In this document: one piece after another, positions 32,677 through 43,276 of the stretch | Numbering within the stretch: position 1 is the stretch's first letter | Layout: the number at the start of each line of letters is the position of its first letter | Source of the DNA: Ramazzottius varieornatus | Lineage: Eukaryota > Tardigrada > Eutardigrada > Parachela > Ramazzottiidae | DNA length: 64,000 bases | Reading direction: 5' to 3' | Assembly: GCA_001949185.1 (NCBI GenBank) | Contig: BDGG01000002.1 | Span: forward strand, 775,481 to 839,480 | Notes under the pieces: model-generated | What the model was told of the DNA's origin: nothing | The model's input: only the letters and a program-made list of their open reading frames with translations | Databases searched by the model: none | Made by a program: the position numbers and the translations under genes

Positions 32677-34695
32677 TCAAAACAGCAGGCCTCGGTCGCG
32701 GCAATTGCAGGTGGCAGCGCAATTCTGGACAAATGGCGCGCTGGGATTCTGGCAGGTTTGAGAGTTTGTAATCAGGCTATTGCAGTTGGTGAAGTCATTC
32801 AGGAATGGACAAGGATTGGCTGCAGAATGAGCAAAAATTCCGTTTTCCGGTGTGGAAGCAAAGTCGGACTGATCATGACACTGAGACTTACTGCACAGTC
32901 CGTTGTCACAGTTGGCGCTGTTTACGCCGCCACATCGGCCACAAACTCCGCCGTTTTGTGAGGTTCCTGGGGTGAATGGTGCCACGCAAGGATTTCCGAT
33001 ATTTCCTCTGCAAAACACCGCATAGACTATTTGGTCAAAGTCTGGCCTGTCCTTACTGATTTGGCCATACGCTGTACCGAAGTTGCAGACAAAGTTTCTC
33101 GTTGATCCACACTGGGCGAAGCCACATCCAATTTGAAACGATTTGGCTAAGAAGCAAAAGACTCAATCCTGTCGCTAGAGCTTTGTGAACAGACCCCACC
33201 AGCTACTTACCCCAAATGACCTAAAAAATGGATGACACTTTCATTTTCACATTGATTTCACCCATTATTCGTTTGTTTCGCAAATTTCTCGGAATGGAAA
33301 AGAATACCTGTGTGAAATGGCCGGTGGCATGGTTGGTCGGGCAAGGTGAACCAATCGTGACGAACTGCCCTTCCGAATTCCATCCACCTGTTTGGAAGAA
33401 GAATCAAATTTCCGTACGCGCAACCACATCTGGCTGTACGAACCGGGTCCGTTGATAACATCATCCCAGGTGGTAAAGAAGCTTCCACCCCCCACTGGCA
33501 ATATTTTGACCAGAGTTTTTGAAGGCTATAAATGTAGAAGGAAACTACAAAGCATTAGATCGTGGGTTGGAGAAGGACAATGTGGCCTACTGCTGGTAGT
33601 TTGACCGCCGGTCACTGCTGGAACCAGCAGCCCTCAGCCCATGCTTGAGCAGCATGTGCCGCCACGGTGTCCCAAACCATCTGCAGTATGTCTGCGGAGC
33701 CTTGTTGCCGTCGAACAGTGTTCATGGCGTTCAAGATAACCTGTTGGGTGTTTGGACACGATGTGTTCAACTGAGAGACGCATTGCGGTGATATCGGGGT
33801 TGTGGTTGTGATTCCGGGAGTGGTAGTCACTCGGGCAGTTGTGGTTGTTGTTGTAGTGGGCCTGGATGTCGGGGTCGGCGTCGTGGTGGGCGTTGTGGTA
33901 GTGATGGTAATAATAGTAGTGGTGGTGGTGGTAATCGGAGTGGTAGTAGTCGGGTGTTCGAACTGCGCGTCGTCGGTGGGGGCAACGTGGTGGTAGTTGT
34001 TGGCCGTGGTGTGGATTGTTGGATTGTGGTCGCCAGCTTAGTAGTAGAGGTAGTTGTCGGTCGAGAAGTTGAAGCAGTGTTCGTCGACGACATCGTCGAC
34101 TGGCTCATCGTTACCGGCGCCCGGCTTGTCTGACTCGGTGTGGGCACCGAGGGATGAGAGCAGGCTGTGGTCGGTGGGTTGGTTGAAGGCGCGACTTGAG
34201 TACTGGTGACTCGTGACGGAGCGCCGGTCGTCGTTACCGTCAAGCTGTTGCCTTGCGCGAGCGAAACTGAAATTAAACAAAGCACAACTGACTACATCGA
34301 AGACAAGGAGGAGACCCAGTGGGGAGACCACAAGGGGTATTGAACTTACTGTAGCAGCAGAAGTTGCCCTCAAGTTGCGCGCAGCCACTACCGGCAGAAC
34401 TGATCTCCAGATCGTCACAAAGAAAGTTGAGATTGGCAGTATCGGAGCAGAAGCCTGCGATGAGCAGGTTGGGGAAAACTTCGGGCCTGCACCTTATCAG
34501 AGGTACTTGCATAGACGTAACCACTATCTGTCGCTCGTTCATCCGGTTCTCCGGGGCGGTTCGGACTTCTTTGTTCCCTGCCACACGCATCCGATTGGAA
34601 AAGCGATGTGTTTGGCTGTGGCCAACATCAGCGAAACAAAGGATTAACAGGGCCAACTCGAGGGCTAAAAAATGATGTAAGTGACTGGCCATCAT
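32677..34695 (-). pseudogene. Secreted mucin-CAP protein C, frame-disrupted copy
   Basis: Recognisable exons: 34695-34350, 34266-about 33616, 33525-33444, 33387-33308, 33220-33211 (10 nt), 33146-33071, 33007-32892, 32819-32677. The N-terminal Cys module (RCRPEVFPNLLIAGFCSD, FLCDDLEIS, FCCYS), Thr-rich linker, CAP pieces (SGQNIA, WNSEGQFVTIG, GHFTQ, IGCGF) and both C-terminal Cys modules are present. Three places break the frame: the Thr-repeat tract near 33955-33990, the end of exon 2 (phase does not fit exon 3), and a six-G run in exon 3 near 33490. The CAP core is also split by an extra intron relative to A and B, with a weak donor. It is either a decaying copy or one with homopolymer sequencing errors; exons 5-8 are intact. 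Confidence 0.7.
33211..33220 (-). other. 10-nt microexon of CAP gene C
   Basis: GTCATTTGGG between acceptor TTTTTTAG and donor GTAAGT encodes Val-Ile-Trp plus one base. It sits at the same place in the CAP domain as the microexons of genes A and B. Confidence 0.8.
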
Positions 34696-34993
34696 AACCC
34701 AACGATGAAAAATGGAAACTTTGAAATAAGAATAATGTTAGGACGCTCAAAAACTGCGGAACAATGTGCGCAGAACGCCGTCTGTATTTCTCAAGACGTG
34801 AAACGCAGCGAGCAATTTGCTGCACAGTATTTCAAGATCGCACATAATTGTAATCAAAGAGCTCGAAGTCGTCGGATGTTGGTCCATAAAACTGAGCGAG
34901 AATCTTCTGAACTTTGGTTCAGTGACAGGTGCACAGTGTTTCGTCAGCGAAGAATCACTTGGTACCAATTAGCGTTTATGTTTACTCTTAAGG

Positions 34994-35362
34994 GCAGGCG
35001 CGTCCCATAGGCATATTTTTGTCGTAAAAGTTGGAAAAATAAAAAATGTTCCGAACCTTGGACCTGACGTCGCGGCTCGAGTTGTCGGCTCGGTCGCTAC
35101 GAATGGTTCGCGTCGGTACCTGTATAAAACTCGCCGAAGAGGTTCTCACTCGAAAATCGTGTGGTCTCAATCCACCTGCGACAGGTTTGCTCCTTGGTGT
35201 TTTTGAGTAAGAACTTCTTCGGAGCGTTTCATGCAGGTACCGGGACGAACCTTTTGTACCGACCGAGCCGAGGGCTCGAGCCATGACGTCAGGTTCAAAG
35301 TTCGAAATTTTTTTTATTAGGCCAACGTTTACGACAAAACTATGCCTATGGGACACGCCTGC
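34994..35362. mobile_element. MITE with GCAGGCGCGTCCCATAGG ends
   Basis: The 369-bp element has long inverted arms. The left end is GCAGGCGCGTCCCATAGGCA, and the right end is the reverse complement with few changes (TGCCTATGGGACACGCCTGC). Subterminal arms also pair (GACCTGACGTC..GGCTCGAG against CTCGAGCC.TGACGTCAGG). A second copy lies at 63443-63906. No ORF. Confidence 0.82.
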
Positions 35363-36264
35363 TTAGCGGTGAAAGATATCTGCATAAATACAAATAAAAG
35401 AAGGACGCCCGCAGCGCAATTCTCATAGGGCATTAATAAGAACAATGGGTGGAAGATCAGAGCATTCAGCATATCGATCTGGCCTGCCGCTATAGCCGCC
35501 AACAAGAAGCTATGGATGTACTTGGTAATATCCGAGTACGTCTGCCCTCGTCCTCGTAAAGCACAGCCAGGTCCGAAAGAGAAGACACCGCCGAGAGTTG
35601 CGATCGTAACAGAATAAGGGACTCACTCTGTCGTTGTTGGAATGTGATGTTGGAATTTAGGTACCAGCCCACGAAAATTAAAAAGATTTACGGAAAGAAA
35701 TCTGGGTATAGCGGAGGACGTACAGTGATACCTTCTTCCGTCTTCCCCCTATCGCCTAGCTTTTCCTTCATACTGCTGTTTGTTGTGTTGTTTATCGAGC
35801 AATGAATGCGTGACGGGAAATGAATTTGCTTTCTTTCGCGTGTTAAATCAAATAAATTTCTCTCCCACCCAGCCACACTCTTGTTTTGGCAGCGGAGTTT
35901 TATTTGGCTGTAAAGTGAGGTTGTGGAAGAGGTAAGACTCTCCCAACTTGATTATGTACTCGAATAAACGTTCCCTCCGCTCGCTTTAGTCGCGCTCGCT
36001 CGCCTTTTTCAGTAGTAAGGACCACTTGCTAGTTTTAGTAGTATTTGGGAACTGGTGAACAGAGCCAAGTGCGTCAAGTCCCAACAAAATTTAGCCATCG
36101 ACACCACCGGCACGCATTCCGGGCACTCTGAGCTTCGTTGCTATAGATCCGACGGCAAGCCAGCATAGATTTCAAAGTCGTTTTCAGGACACGTTCCATA
36201 AAACGAAACACCTTTCTTCTCCCTGCAGTCTGGATTGTGAGAGAACCTAACTTAGTTCCCGCAT
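35363..36264. other. Stretch without a firm gene
   Basis: On the minus strand, 35372-35545 is open and encodes a hydrophobic run (TKYIHSFLLAAIAAGQIDML and ALIFHPLFLLMP). A second frame just upstream (35490-35672) reads QSESLILLRSQLSAVSSLSD. They could be a frameshifted membrane-protein exon, but no splice-supported model was found. Confidence 0.25.
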
Positions 36265-36381
36265 GTCAATGTGAAATCGCGTGGCGAAGTTTTCATCAGT
36301 AGAAACAGAGAATGAGTAGGCGCTGTACCTATTATCTCTGTTTCTGTTGATGACAACTTCGCCATGCGATTTTACATTGAC
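36265..36381. repeat. Hairpin-forming inverted repeat
   Basis: Arms of about 54 bp: GTCAATGTGAAATCGCGTGG.. and AGAAACAGAGAAT against ATCTCTGTTTCT and ..CCATGCGATTTTACATTGAC, with a loop of under 10 nt. Confidence 0.75.
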
Positions 36382-36555
36382 AACTCCGATATTTTCTCGT
36401 GATTAACAAACACTTCGTATTTATTGTCATCTGTCTGGATATTTTTCCACTTGGAATGTTTTGAAATCCACCCATAAAGGCTTGATGCTTCGGCAAACTC
36501 CTGATCGCCAGGGGAGTAGAATACAAGTTTAGCCGCATAGAGTGACAACTGTCAA

Positions 36556-37098
36556 CACTCAGCGTACGACCGTCCTCTTTGTGTATACCATCACCTCTCA
36601 GTTTTTGCTTTTATTCACCTCTCAGTTTTAGCTTTTGGTCTTTCGGGTCTGGGTCTTTTTGTTTGCATGTATCTCGGTCTTCTCACCAAAGCAACACTAA
36701 TGACCAGCGGTCAGCAAAACCCTACCACGCTGGAAATTTTTTTTACGGTTTCGGGTGGTTTTGGTGAAATTTGGTGTTTCGTCTCTTCCCGCGAGACACG
36801 TGCACGGTATTCGCTTAGAGAAAAACTGGAGCACTGAGGATAGCTTATCTATCGAAGCCGAGCCTGGGATAAATTGTGTAGTCATCAGTGCGGTCAGAAG
36901 AAAATCAAGACGACCAGTTCTCCCTTTTGAGATTTGGCGTTCACGGCCTGCCAATTACCCGAATTTTGAAATTTGGAAAATTACCGATTGGTTGGACCAG
37001 CCTCCGCAACATGGTACCAACCAATAAAGTTCATGTATACATAAAGAGGTCGGTAGTATTCTGGAAACATGAAAACGATCGTGCTGAAAGTGTTAAGG
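36556..37098 (+). mobile_element. TIR element, family ACCGTCCTCTTTGTGTATAC, copy 1
   Basis: Starts around GCGTACGACCGTCCTCTTTG and ends around CATAAAGAGGTCGGTAGTAT, an inverted pair. The interior shares long strings with 61036-61383 (TTTTGGTCTTTCGGGTCTGG, ACTAATGACCAGCGG, GAGACACGTGCACG) and, reversed, with 55255-55782. No transposase ORF, so non-autonomous. Confidence 0.75.
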
Positions 37099-37422
37099 TG
37101 TGGTGCTAAAACACGGTAAGTCCGCCACTTCTCTTTGTTTTTACCTCAGAACATTGAAGCCCGAGGGATTTACAGTTACAGGGCAAAGTTTCACGCAGCT
37201 AGAGCCGTCAACTGGCATTTTAAATTTACGGTCTCCGTTGGGAGTTGTCAGAGTAAGTTTTCTCTGCTGTGGATCTCTTGGGTTTCACCAGTCCTCGCGT
37301 AGCCTTTATTTCTGGACATACGGAGAACCAACGAAACATGTTTTTCCTGCCGAGCTGCCAAGTGGTAAGCCAAACAGTACCCGTTGTCTCACGTGTAAAA
37401 GTTTTGCGATATTATCGAGCAG

Positions 37423-37626
37423 GCGCTGGTTTGCTTCGCGGTCGTACAGGCAAACATCTCGGATCCGGTTCCGCTGGATCTGAAATCGGACTTGGGTATC
37501 AAGAAGACTACCTGCGTTGTCGGAGCCAACGACGGCCCTTTTGCCATTACTGGATTGCCGGAAGCGTATCGTGGGAAGCGCCCTCTAGTGCGTGATGCTG
37601 GATGTACTGAACTTTTCCTTCGTTGA
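37423..37626 (+). CDS. Candidate terminal exon of an unknown gene
   Basis: After a good acceptor (ATTATCGAGCAG) an open frame of 67 codons reads ALVCFAVVQANISDPVPLDL, GIKKTTCVVGANDGPFAITG, PEAYRGKRPLVR, then a Cys and a TGA at 37624-37626. An AATAAA follows at about 37699. A preceding frame ending SGHTENQRNMFFLPSCQV|GTAAGC (about 37288-37363) joins in phase. The family is not recognised and the start is unknown. Confidence 0.35.
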   Translation, partial: ALVCFAVVQANISDPVPLDLKSDLGIKKTTCVVGANDGPFAITGLPEAYRGKRPLVRDAGCTELFLR

Positions 37627-37704
37627 GGAGCAAAACATTTTAACCGAACGGATTTTCAAATTTTCATAGCCTCGCGGTCAAAATGTGACAATACATCAAA
37701 TAAA

Positions 37705-38826
37705 ATAAATACATTAAATGCACTGGAGGTCGCCACTGGTCGGTGGAAGCGGCACAGACGACGCTCGTCCCGTTTTCGTATAGTTTCGTCAGGACGTCGT
37801 CAGTGCGGTTCCGGTACAATGTATCTTAATGAATAATGCAAAAATTCAATTCTGATATGGCCCGCTCAGTGTTGTTCCGATTATTGTAATTCTTAATCAA
37901 TTTACTGCGTTTTTACCTACCTCCCCGCTAATTTGATTTGACCTTAATTATTCAAGGCATTCATTTGCTCAAGGAAAGGAAATCCCTACTCCCCTCACAG
38001 CGGCTTCGCGTTTGCGTTTCACCATAGCCCATTATCATGTCCGGTCGCGTTACTTCCTTCTTTCACCTTCTTCACAAGTAAGGTCGTTATTCAACACATT
38101 ACACAGCTGTACGGAGCCAAGTACTGCAACGGTGTGCGTCGGACCCATTGGTCCCTCCGGCGCACAAGAAGAGTCTGATGTCGGTGGGAACAGTCTTCCA
38201 AGAGCATTCGCTCGGGAAGTTCAGGCGTACGTGCGTTGCTGCGATCTTCAGCGGGATGGTACCAGGGTGATCCCTATAAGTTGTTTGGATTTTGGAAATT
38301 GGTAGTAAAATCACTTCTACCTCTAAATTTTCATACGTCAGCTTACTCGATAGAACACCTTTTCATCTTCGATATTTGTAAAGGTCTCTTCAACAAAACG
38401 TGATCGTTTGATTGTTGTAAGCTGTGAGAAATCATCATTCTACGGGTAAAAAGTGAGAACATCAGTTAGATTATTTGTATCTGACGGGCAAAACTACAAG
38501 GCTTCCCCATGAAATTGTTTTAAGAAAGGAGTACGTTTGGATCAGTTATCAAAAAAGACGGACGGCTCTTACACGCTGCCGACAGAGAAACTAAAAATAA
38601 TTCAAAATACACGCGAAAACTTTTGCTTACCCCCTGAGTCAGCAGCAATGTTGTCGCTCGCAAACCCAACCGTGTGCATAAACTCGTAAGTGATATTTTC
38701 CTACTATAATAAGAAGGCTTTTCCACCAGGATAGCATCAGAAAAATTATTCTAAAACGTTTCGCACGCAAACAAACCAGCCCAAAGTGCATTGCATGTTG
38801 GTTTGGGAAAACGTTTTGATATCCAC
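37705..38826. other. Stretch without a supported gene
   Basis: Short frames only. The 97-codon plus frame at 38012-38305 has no signal peptide, domain or splice context and is not called. Confidence 0.35.
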
Positions 38827-41650
38827 CTAGTTCACGTCTTCAGCGCTGTTCTCCTTCTGGACCACAATACAGAGTCGGCAGGCGCATGCGCTTCTCGAGG
38901 TAAATTCACTCGTTGTTGCCAACGTCAGAATGGCGATGTTTGTTGGGATCACAATTTGATTGAAATTTTGGCAACAGAGATTGTACCATGACAATATTGC
39001 CATTAACTCGCAGACTTTGCGCGATGAATTCGACTTGTGTAATGATCCGTTTTCTGTTGCTTTGGACTGACCGCCGTTATTGCTGGGCGGATCGTAGCAA
39101 GGATGAACCAAGGCATCCACTATGTCGGTAACATGCCCGCAACTGGGTATCGTACCGAATTGAAGAAATTGAAGTATCGTACCAAAACCGGCTGTCCCAA
39201 CAGCCGAGACGTCTCGCAGAGCAGTTGGCCCTGTTATGGCCTGGATAGACTGTCGGTTGAGGTCCAGAGCTCCGGGTCCTTCCAGACAGTGAGCCGCACT
39301 GCGATCGCCGATGATTGTGGCTGTCTTGCGAACTCCATCTGCATGAGCGAGAGACCGCGTGGCCTGAAGTAAAGAGAGTATAATCAACCCCTCGAAAAGC
39401 CAGGCTGCAATTGGTTCCGTATGGGTTCCGTATACGTGGGGCTGTAGGCCGAGGCTTGGTACCTCGGTTCAAACGCAGCTGGTGAAGCAGGAGGACTTCC
39501 ATCTGCCGATCTGTTGGATGGCTTCGGTTGAGGCACCATTCTGAGCTGCAGTGGTGGCAGCACCGATGCGAAGGCTGTGCGAGGAGTAACCTTCTGGATG
39601 TGTGGGAGGCCCTGAAGACAGGCTTGTAAGGTTCGTTCGAAGGCTGGAAGTGTCAGATAGCTACCAGACTCCAGGATAAAGAACGGATCTTCGAGCCTGC
39701 CGGTAGGTAAACGGATGTGAAGGCATCTGGTCACGGCTCTGACGGGGCAGACAGAGCGAATAGTGGTAGAGAGTTGGACGATGTATCCGTGGCCAGACTG
39801 GTCTGTCTTTAACCGTCGAAGTCGAATGTGGAGACCTTCTGGCTTGACGGTGACATCGGAAAGGACAAGGGTGTGGTTGTCAAGGACTGTGCAGCTGAAC
39901 TACCGTACTCACTGATGCGAAATGCCCCAAAAAAAACGCTAAGGTGAAGGCCGACCAGTAGAGAGCGCGGTCGAGTGGGTGGAGGTCCATGGTAGCCAGT
40001 TTGTCTTTCATGTGGCGCATCACACAGAGTTCAACGAGAAGACGCTTGTCGGAATTTTGACCCGACCCTTTTGAAGCCGTTGAGCAGCCGATGGACGGAA
40101 TCAGAGGAAGTGCTACATTGTGTACAAGCGATTAATGTCAATATTTCACTGGCGGGAAGTGTGTTGACTGCAGGTCCACATAGTCCTGGAAGATTCCGTC
40201 TCATTGGTCCCTTGCGTAACTCGGTCGAGTTTTCCGAGGCGTTCCAGTGTCGGCCGAATTCGTACATGAATGCCACCACGAGGGCTGCAGTGTGGTTAGC
40301 GTGTCCGACTGTGCTGAATAACTTGGTGTATCACTCCCGTGCTATCGCGACTCAATGTCCCCTTCCACCTACTGTATTGTACCACCTCCCTATTTTACCC
40401 GCGATACGACCACATTGTACTGTGCGGTTTCAACATTCTCCGCAACATGTTCAGATGGTTGTTGTTGACTTTTTTCATGATTATATCAAAGCTGAACAAA
40501 TTCAGGAAGCTCGTGATGATGTTCAAGAACTTACAAAACGTTAGAAAAAGAGTAAAAAAACCTGAAAGATATCCTCTTACAAAAGATGGTAGCGCTGCAT
40601 TTTTCCCGTTAAGCGCTTTTTCCGTGGGAACTTTATTCGGGTTCCCCTCTGGCAAAACCCATAGCTTCGAAGCCCAAGTCGCGGTTCGGGGGGCGAGCTA
40701 GAAAAGTAAGCGAAATTAGCAGTTAACGTTATAGTCCTAATAGTACCGTATGTAAAGTTAACCGGGTACTTACTGGCGGCGGCGGGACCGAGGCAGCATA
40801 GTGGTTGGACATTGTTGACCCTGGGACCGCAGTCATCAGTTGGGGTACTTCGCGTTCCAGTGCATGCGGCTACAGCAGCTGGAGTGAGGGCCGAGAAGCA
40901 AGTGCCAGTTTCGGTGCTGCCTTGCAAGTTGGAGCGACACTGGTTAGCGGGAAGCCTGGTGGTGGTAGCTGTCGCAGCGGCAGTGGTACTGGACACCTGG
41001 TAGGGTGTCATAGTCGATCCAGCTCCATATCCGTAGGCCATGGGCTGGACAGTGCTGGGCATCGTGGTCATCATGGTCATGCTGGTGCTGTAGCTGTTTG
41101 AGCCATAACTGCCATATCCACTGCTGTTATTGTTGCTTTGAGCTTGGTAGTAGCCGTTGCTGCTGTTGACGTGGACGTTTCCGTATGTGTTGGAGGCTGG
41201 CGCTTGGGTGGCGTACTGCTGCTGGTTGTTATAGTTGTTGCTGTTCTGATGGTGGTAACCGTTATTCATGTTGTTATTATTATTGTTGTTGTACCCGCCG
41301 TTCATGTTGTGGTTGTTGTTGTTATTATTGGTGCTGTAGCCATTGTTTTGGTTGCCATATCCGTTGTTGTTCATCATGTTTCCGCCGTATCCGTGTTTTT
41401 TCTGCATACCGTATCCTCCTTGTCCATAACCGCCGTGGCCGCCGTTGTTGCCGAAGCCACCAACTCCGCCAATGTTGCCGAAACCTCCTTCGCCAAAGAT
41501 GTTGCCAAAGCCGAAACCTCCTCCACCGAATCCACCAAACCCACCGAACTGTCTTCCTTCCGCGGTAATCGGCTCCTTTTCAGACTCCGCACCGATCGAA
41601 GATCCGAACGATAGTAACACAGCAACAAAACCAAAGATGAAATGTGTCAT
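38827..41650 (-). CDS. Gly/Asn-rich secreted protein, 2 exons
   Basis: Exon 1 (41650-40774) starts with the signal peptide [20 protein letters not shown]. Next come a Gly/Phe-rich block ([20 protein letters not shown]), an Asn/Tyr/Gly-rich block of about 120 residues, a Ser/Thr part and a compact Cys region ([31 protein letters not shown]). The donor is CCGCCGCCA|GTAAGT. Exon 2 (39338-38827), after acceptor CTCATGCAG, joins in phase and reads [51 protein letters not shown], then a less convincing tail to the stop. Total 462 residues. Gly/Asn-rich low-complexity sequence plus a Cys module suggests an extracellular matrix, cuticle or silk-like structural role (inference). The 1.4-kb intron contains a dead tyrosine recombinase. 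The family is not recognised. The exon 1 call is stronger than exon 2. Confidence 0.68.
39450..40279 (-). pseudogene. Tyrosine recombinase relic (DIRS/YR-element type)
   Basis: Minus-strand pieces in order: [13 protein letters not shown] and [20 protein letters not shown] (N-terminal part); [15 protein letters not shown] and [20 protein letters not shown]; then, after a one-base frame change near 39580, [20 protein letters not shown] and [10 protein letters not shown] with the His-x-x-Arg and GRW motifs. The nucleophile Tyr region is cut by a stop soon after. It differs in sequence from the recombinase at 14822-15779, so it is a second family. It lies in the intron of the Gly/Asn-rich gene, on the same strand. 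Confidence 0.75.
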
Positions 41651-42229
41651 CTTGCCGGATGTAAACAACAGGCCCGGCGGAATTTGGAAGTCAAGACCGA
41701 CAATGAAACAAAATTCTTGTGCGTTCAGAGTCGATTTCTGATGCTTTTATTTTCGTATCCAATGGCCGGTTTATAAATTATGTACAGTGCAACTCGTTTT
41801 ATTTTGTCTTTCCGTAATACGGTTACTAAACGCGGTGAATAAGTTACGATCGTTCCGATATGCCAACTTTTGCTTGTAATATTAGAGGAAATATGTGAAA
41901 AACGCTAGGAGAGTACAACGGATCTGTCATGTTATGATTTTTCGTTACGCTGGAATCATTAGCTTCACTTCAATTCTGGGCAGTACGATTCTGAAAAACT
42001 ACGGCTTGAACGCTTTGGCGCATTTTGGCTAGCCTATTAGAGCGTTGATCATGCGCACTTGAAGCAGACACGCCGCCAGCCATTTTCGATAACTATACGT
42101 CTTTGTAAGCCACGTGTAACTTTCTTGCCGCAGTGATAACCGCATGCCAGCGTTATCAAGGCCTCAACACTCGCTCTCGATCTAGACACAGTATATTATA
42201 GAAAGAGCGGTTCTCTCTAAGCTTTGTTT
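41651..42229. other. Upstream region of the Gly/Asn-rich gene
   Basis: Promoter and 5' UTR are expected here. No TATA box or other element could be assigned with confidence, and no repeat was recognised. Confidence 0.3.
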
Positions 42230-42681
42230 CCTCTGCCCATGGGTGGTACTTTTGACCTCCTGGCCGCTTCATCGTCGAATTCTTATGGAATCTTCAATGG
42301 CCATAAGTCTTAGATCAGTTTTTGGAAGTAACTTGCCGTTTCAGAAGGTTGAGATGAGTTCTTGATCATCCCGCTACCAGGGAAGATCAACTGGTAGGAT
42401 TCTGATCCCCGGTATGTACGATCCACCACACAATCGTACCGTGATTCAGTCCCGGGTTGCGAGAACGCGGCAACCAACGATCAGCTGCCAATCAGTGAGA
42501 CGTACATGTGAAATATCGCACACAGTCANNNNNNNNNNNNNNNNNNNNNNNNNNNNNNNNNNNNNNNNNNNNNNNNNNTCACTGATTGGCAGATGATCGT
42601 TGATTGCCGCGTTCTCGCAACCCGGGACTGATTCTCGCGTACAATTGTGTTGTGGATCGTACATACCGGGGATCATGCATA
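42230..42681. repeat. Dispersed repeat leading into a large inverted repeat with assembly gap
   Basis: The first 170 bp match 9240-9450. From 42403 the sequence (CCCCGGTATGTACGATCCAC.., CAGTCCCGGGTTGCGAGAAC, CAATCAGTGA) is repeated in reverse complement at 42579-42681, on the far side of an N run (about 42530-42578). Arms are about 105 bp and differ at only a few positions. Confidence 0.8.
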
Positions 42682-43276
42682 CATCCGTCACAGCGGACCT
42701 CTGTAGCTGAGAATCCGGACACGAACTAACAAAGCCTATTGTTGAATTCGACGCAGCAAACCAGACGTGTAGAAGCTCGAATTGTCAGCTCTGCTTTGAA
42801 GAGGCTGTACCACGCCTGGCCAGACCATGAAACTTTATGAACGCGAGATTTATGAATAGAAAAACGCCGCTTTTCTTGTCTCACAGACTGTCTAGGACGA
42901 TGTACAGTATACGTGAACTTGGAATATATTTGATGCAGTCAAAAACGGTCATTGAGCGTCAATTTCCATTGTTCAGGACATAAACTTCGTCTGGGCGAAC
43001 GACAACGAGCAGCTCATAGACCCATTTACATTTACGCTGTCCGTTGCAACAGCAGGGACGAATCTTTCTTCTGATGGCGTGACACCCTCTTCATTCTTAC
43101 TTCACCCTTGCCCAGATCATAGATAAAGATTGCGCTAACATGTTACATCCTGTTTTCCGTATCGCCATACTATCAGCCTTGGGTATGGGTCAGGGTTATG
43201 CTCAGAGTGAGACGAGAGATAAGGAGCAAAGATATTAGCTTTCTGAGGAGTTTTTTATCTGTGGCAAGGGACTTAC

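Noticed and set aside
35372-35672. Possible chemoreceptor-like membrane exon on minus
   Set aside because: Hydrophobic stretch is real, but two frames would be needed and no receptor motif or splice site could be tied to it, so no gene is called.
41138-41614. Plus-strand Val-rich and Cys/Tyr-rich ORFs
   Set aside because: Antisense shadows of the Asn/Gly-rich region of the secreted protein at 38827-41650.
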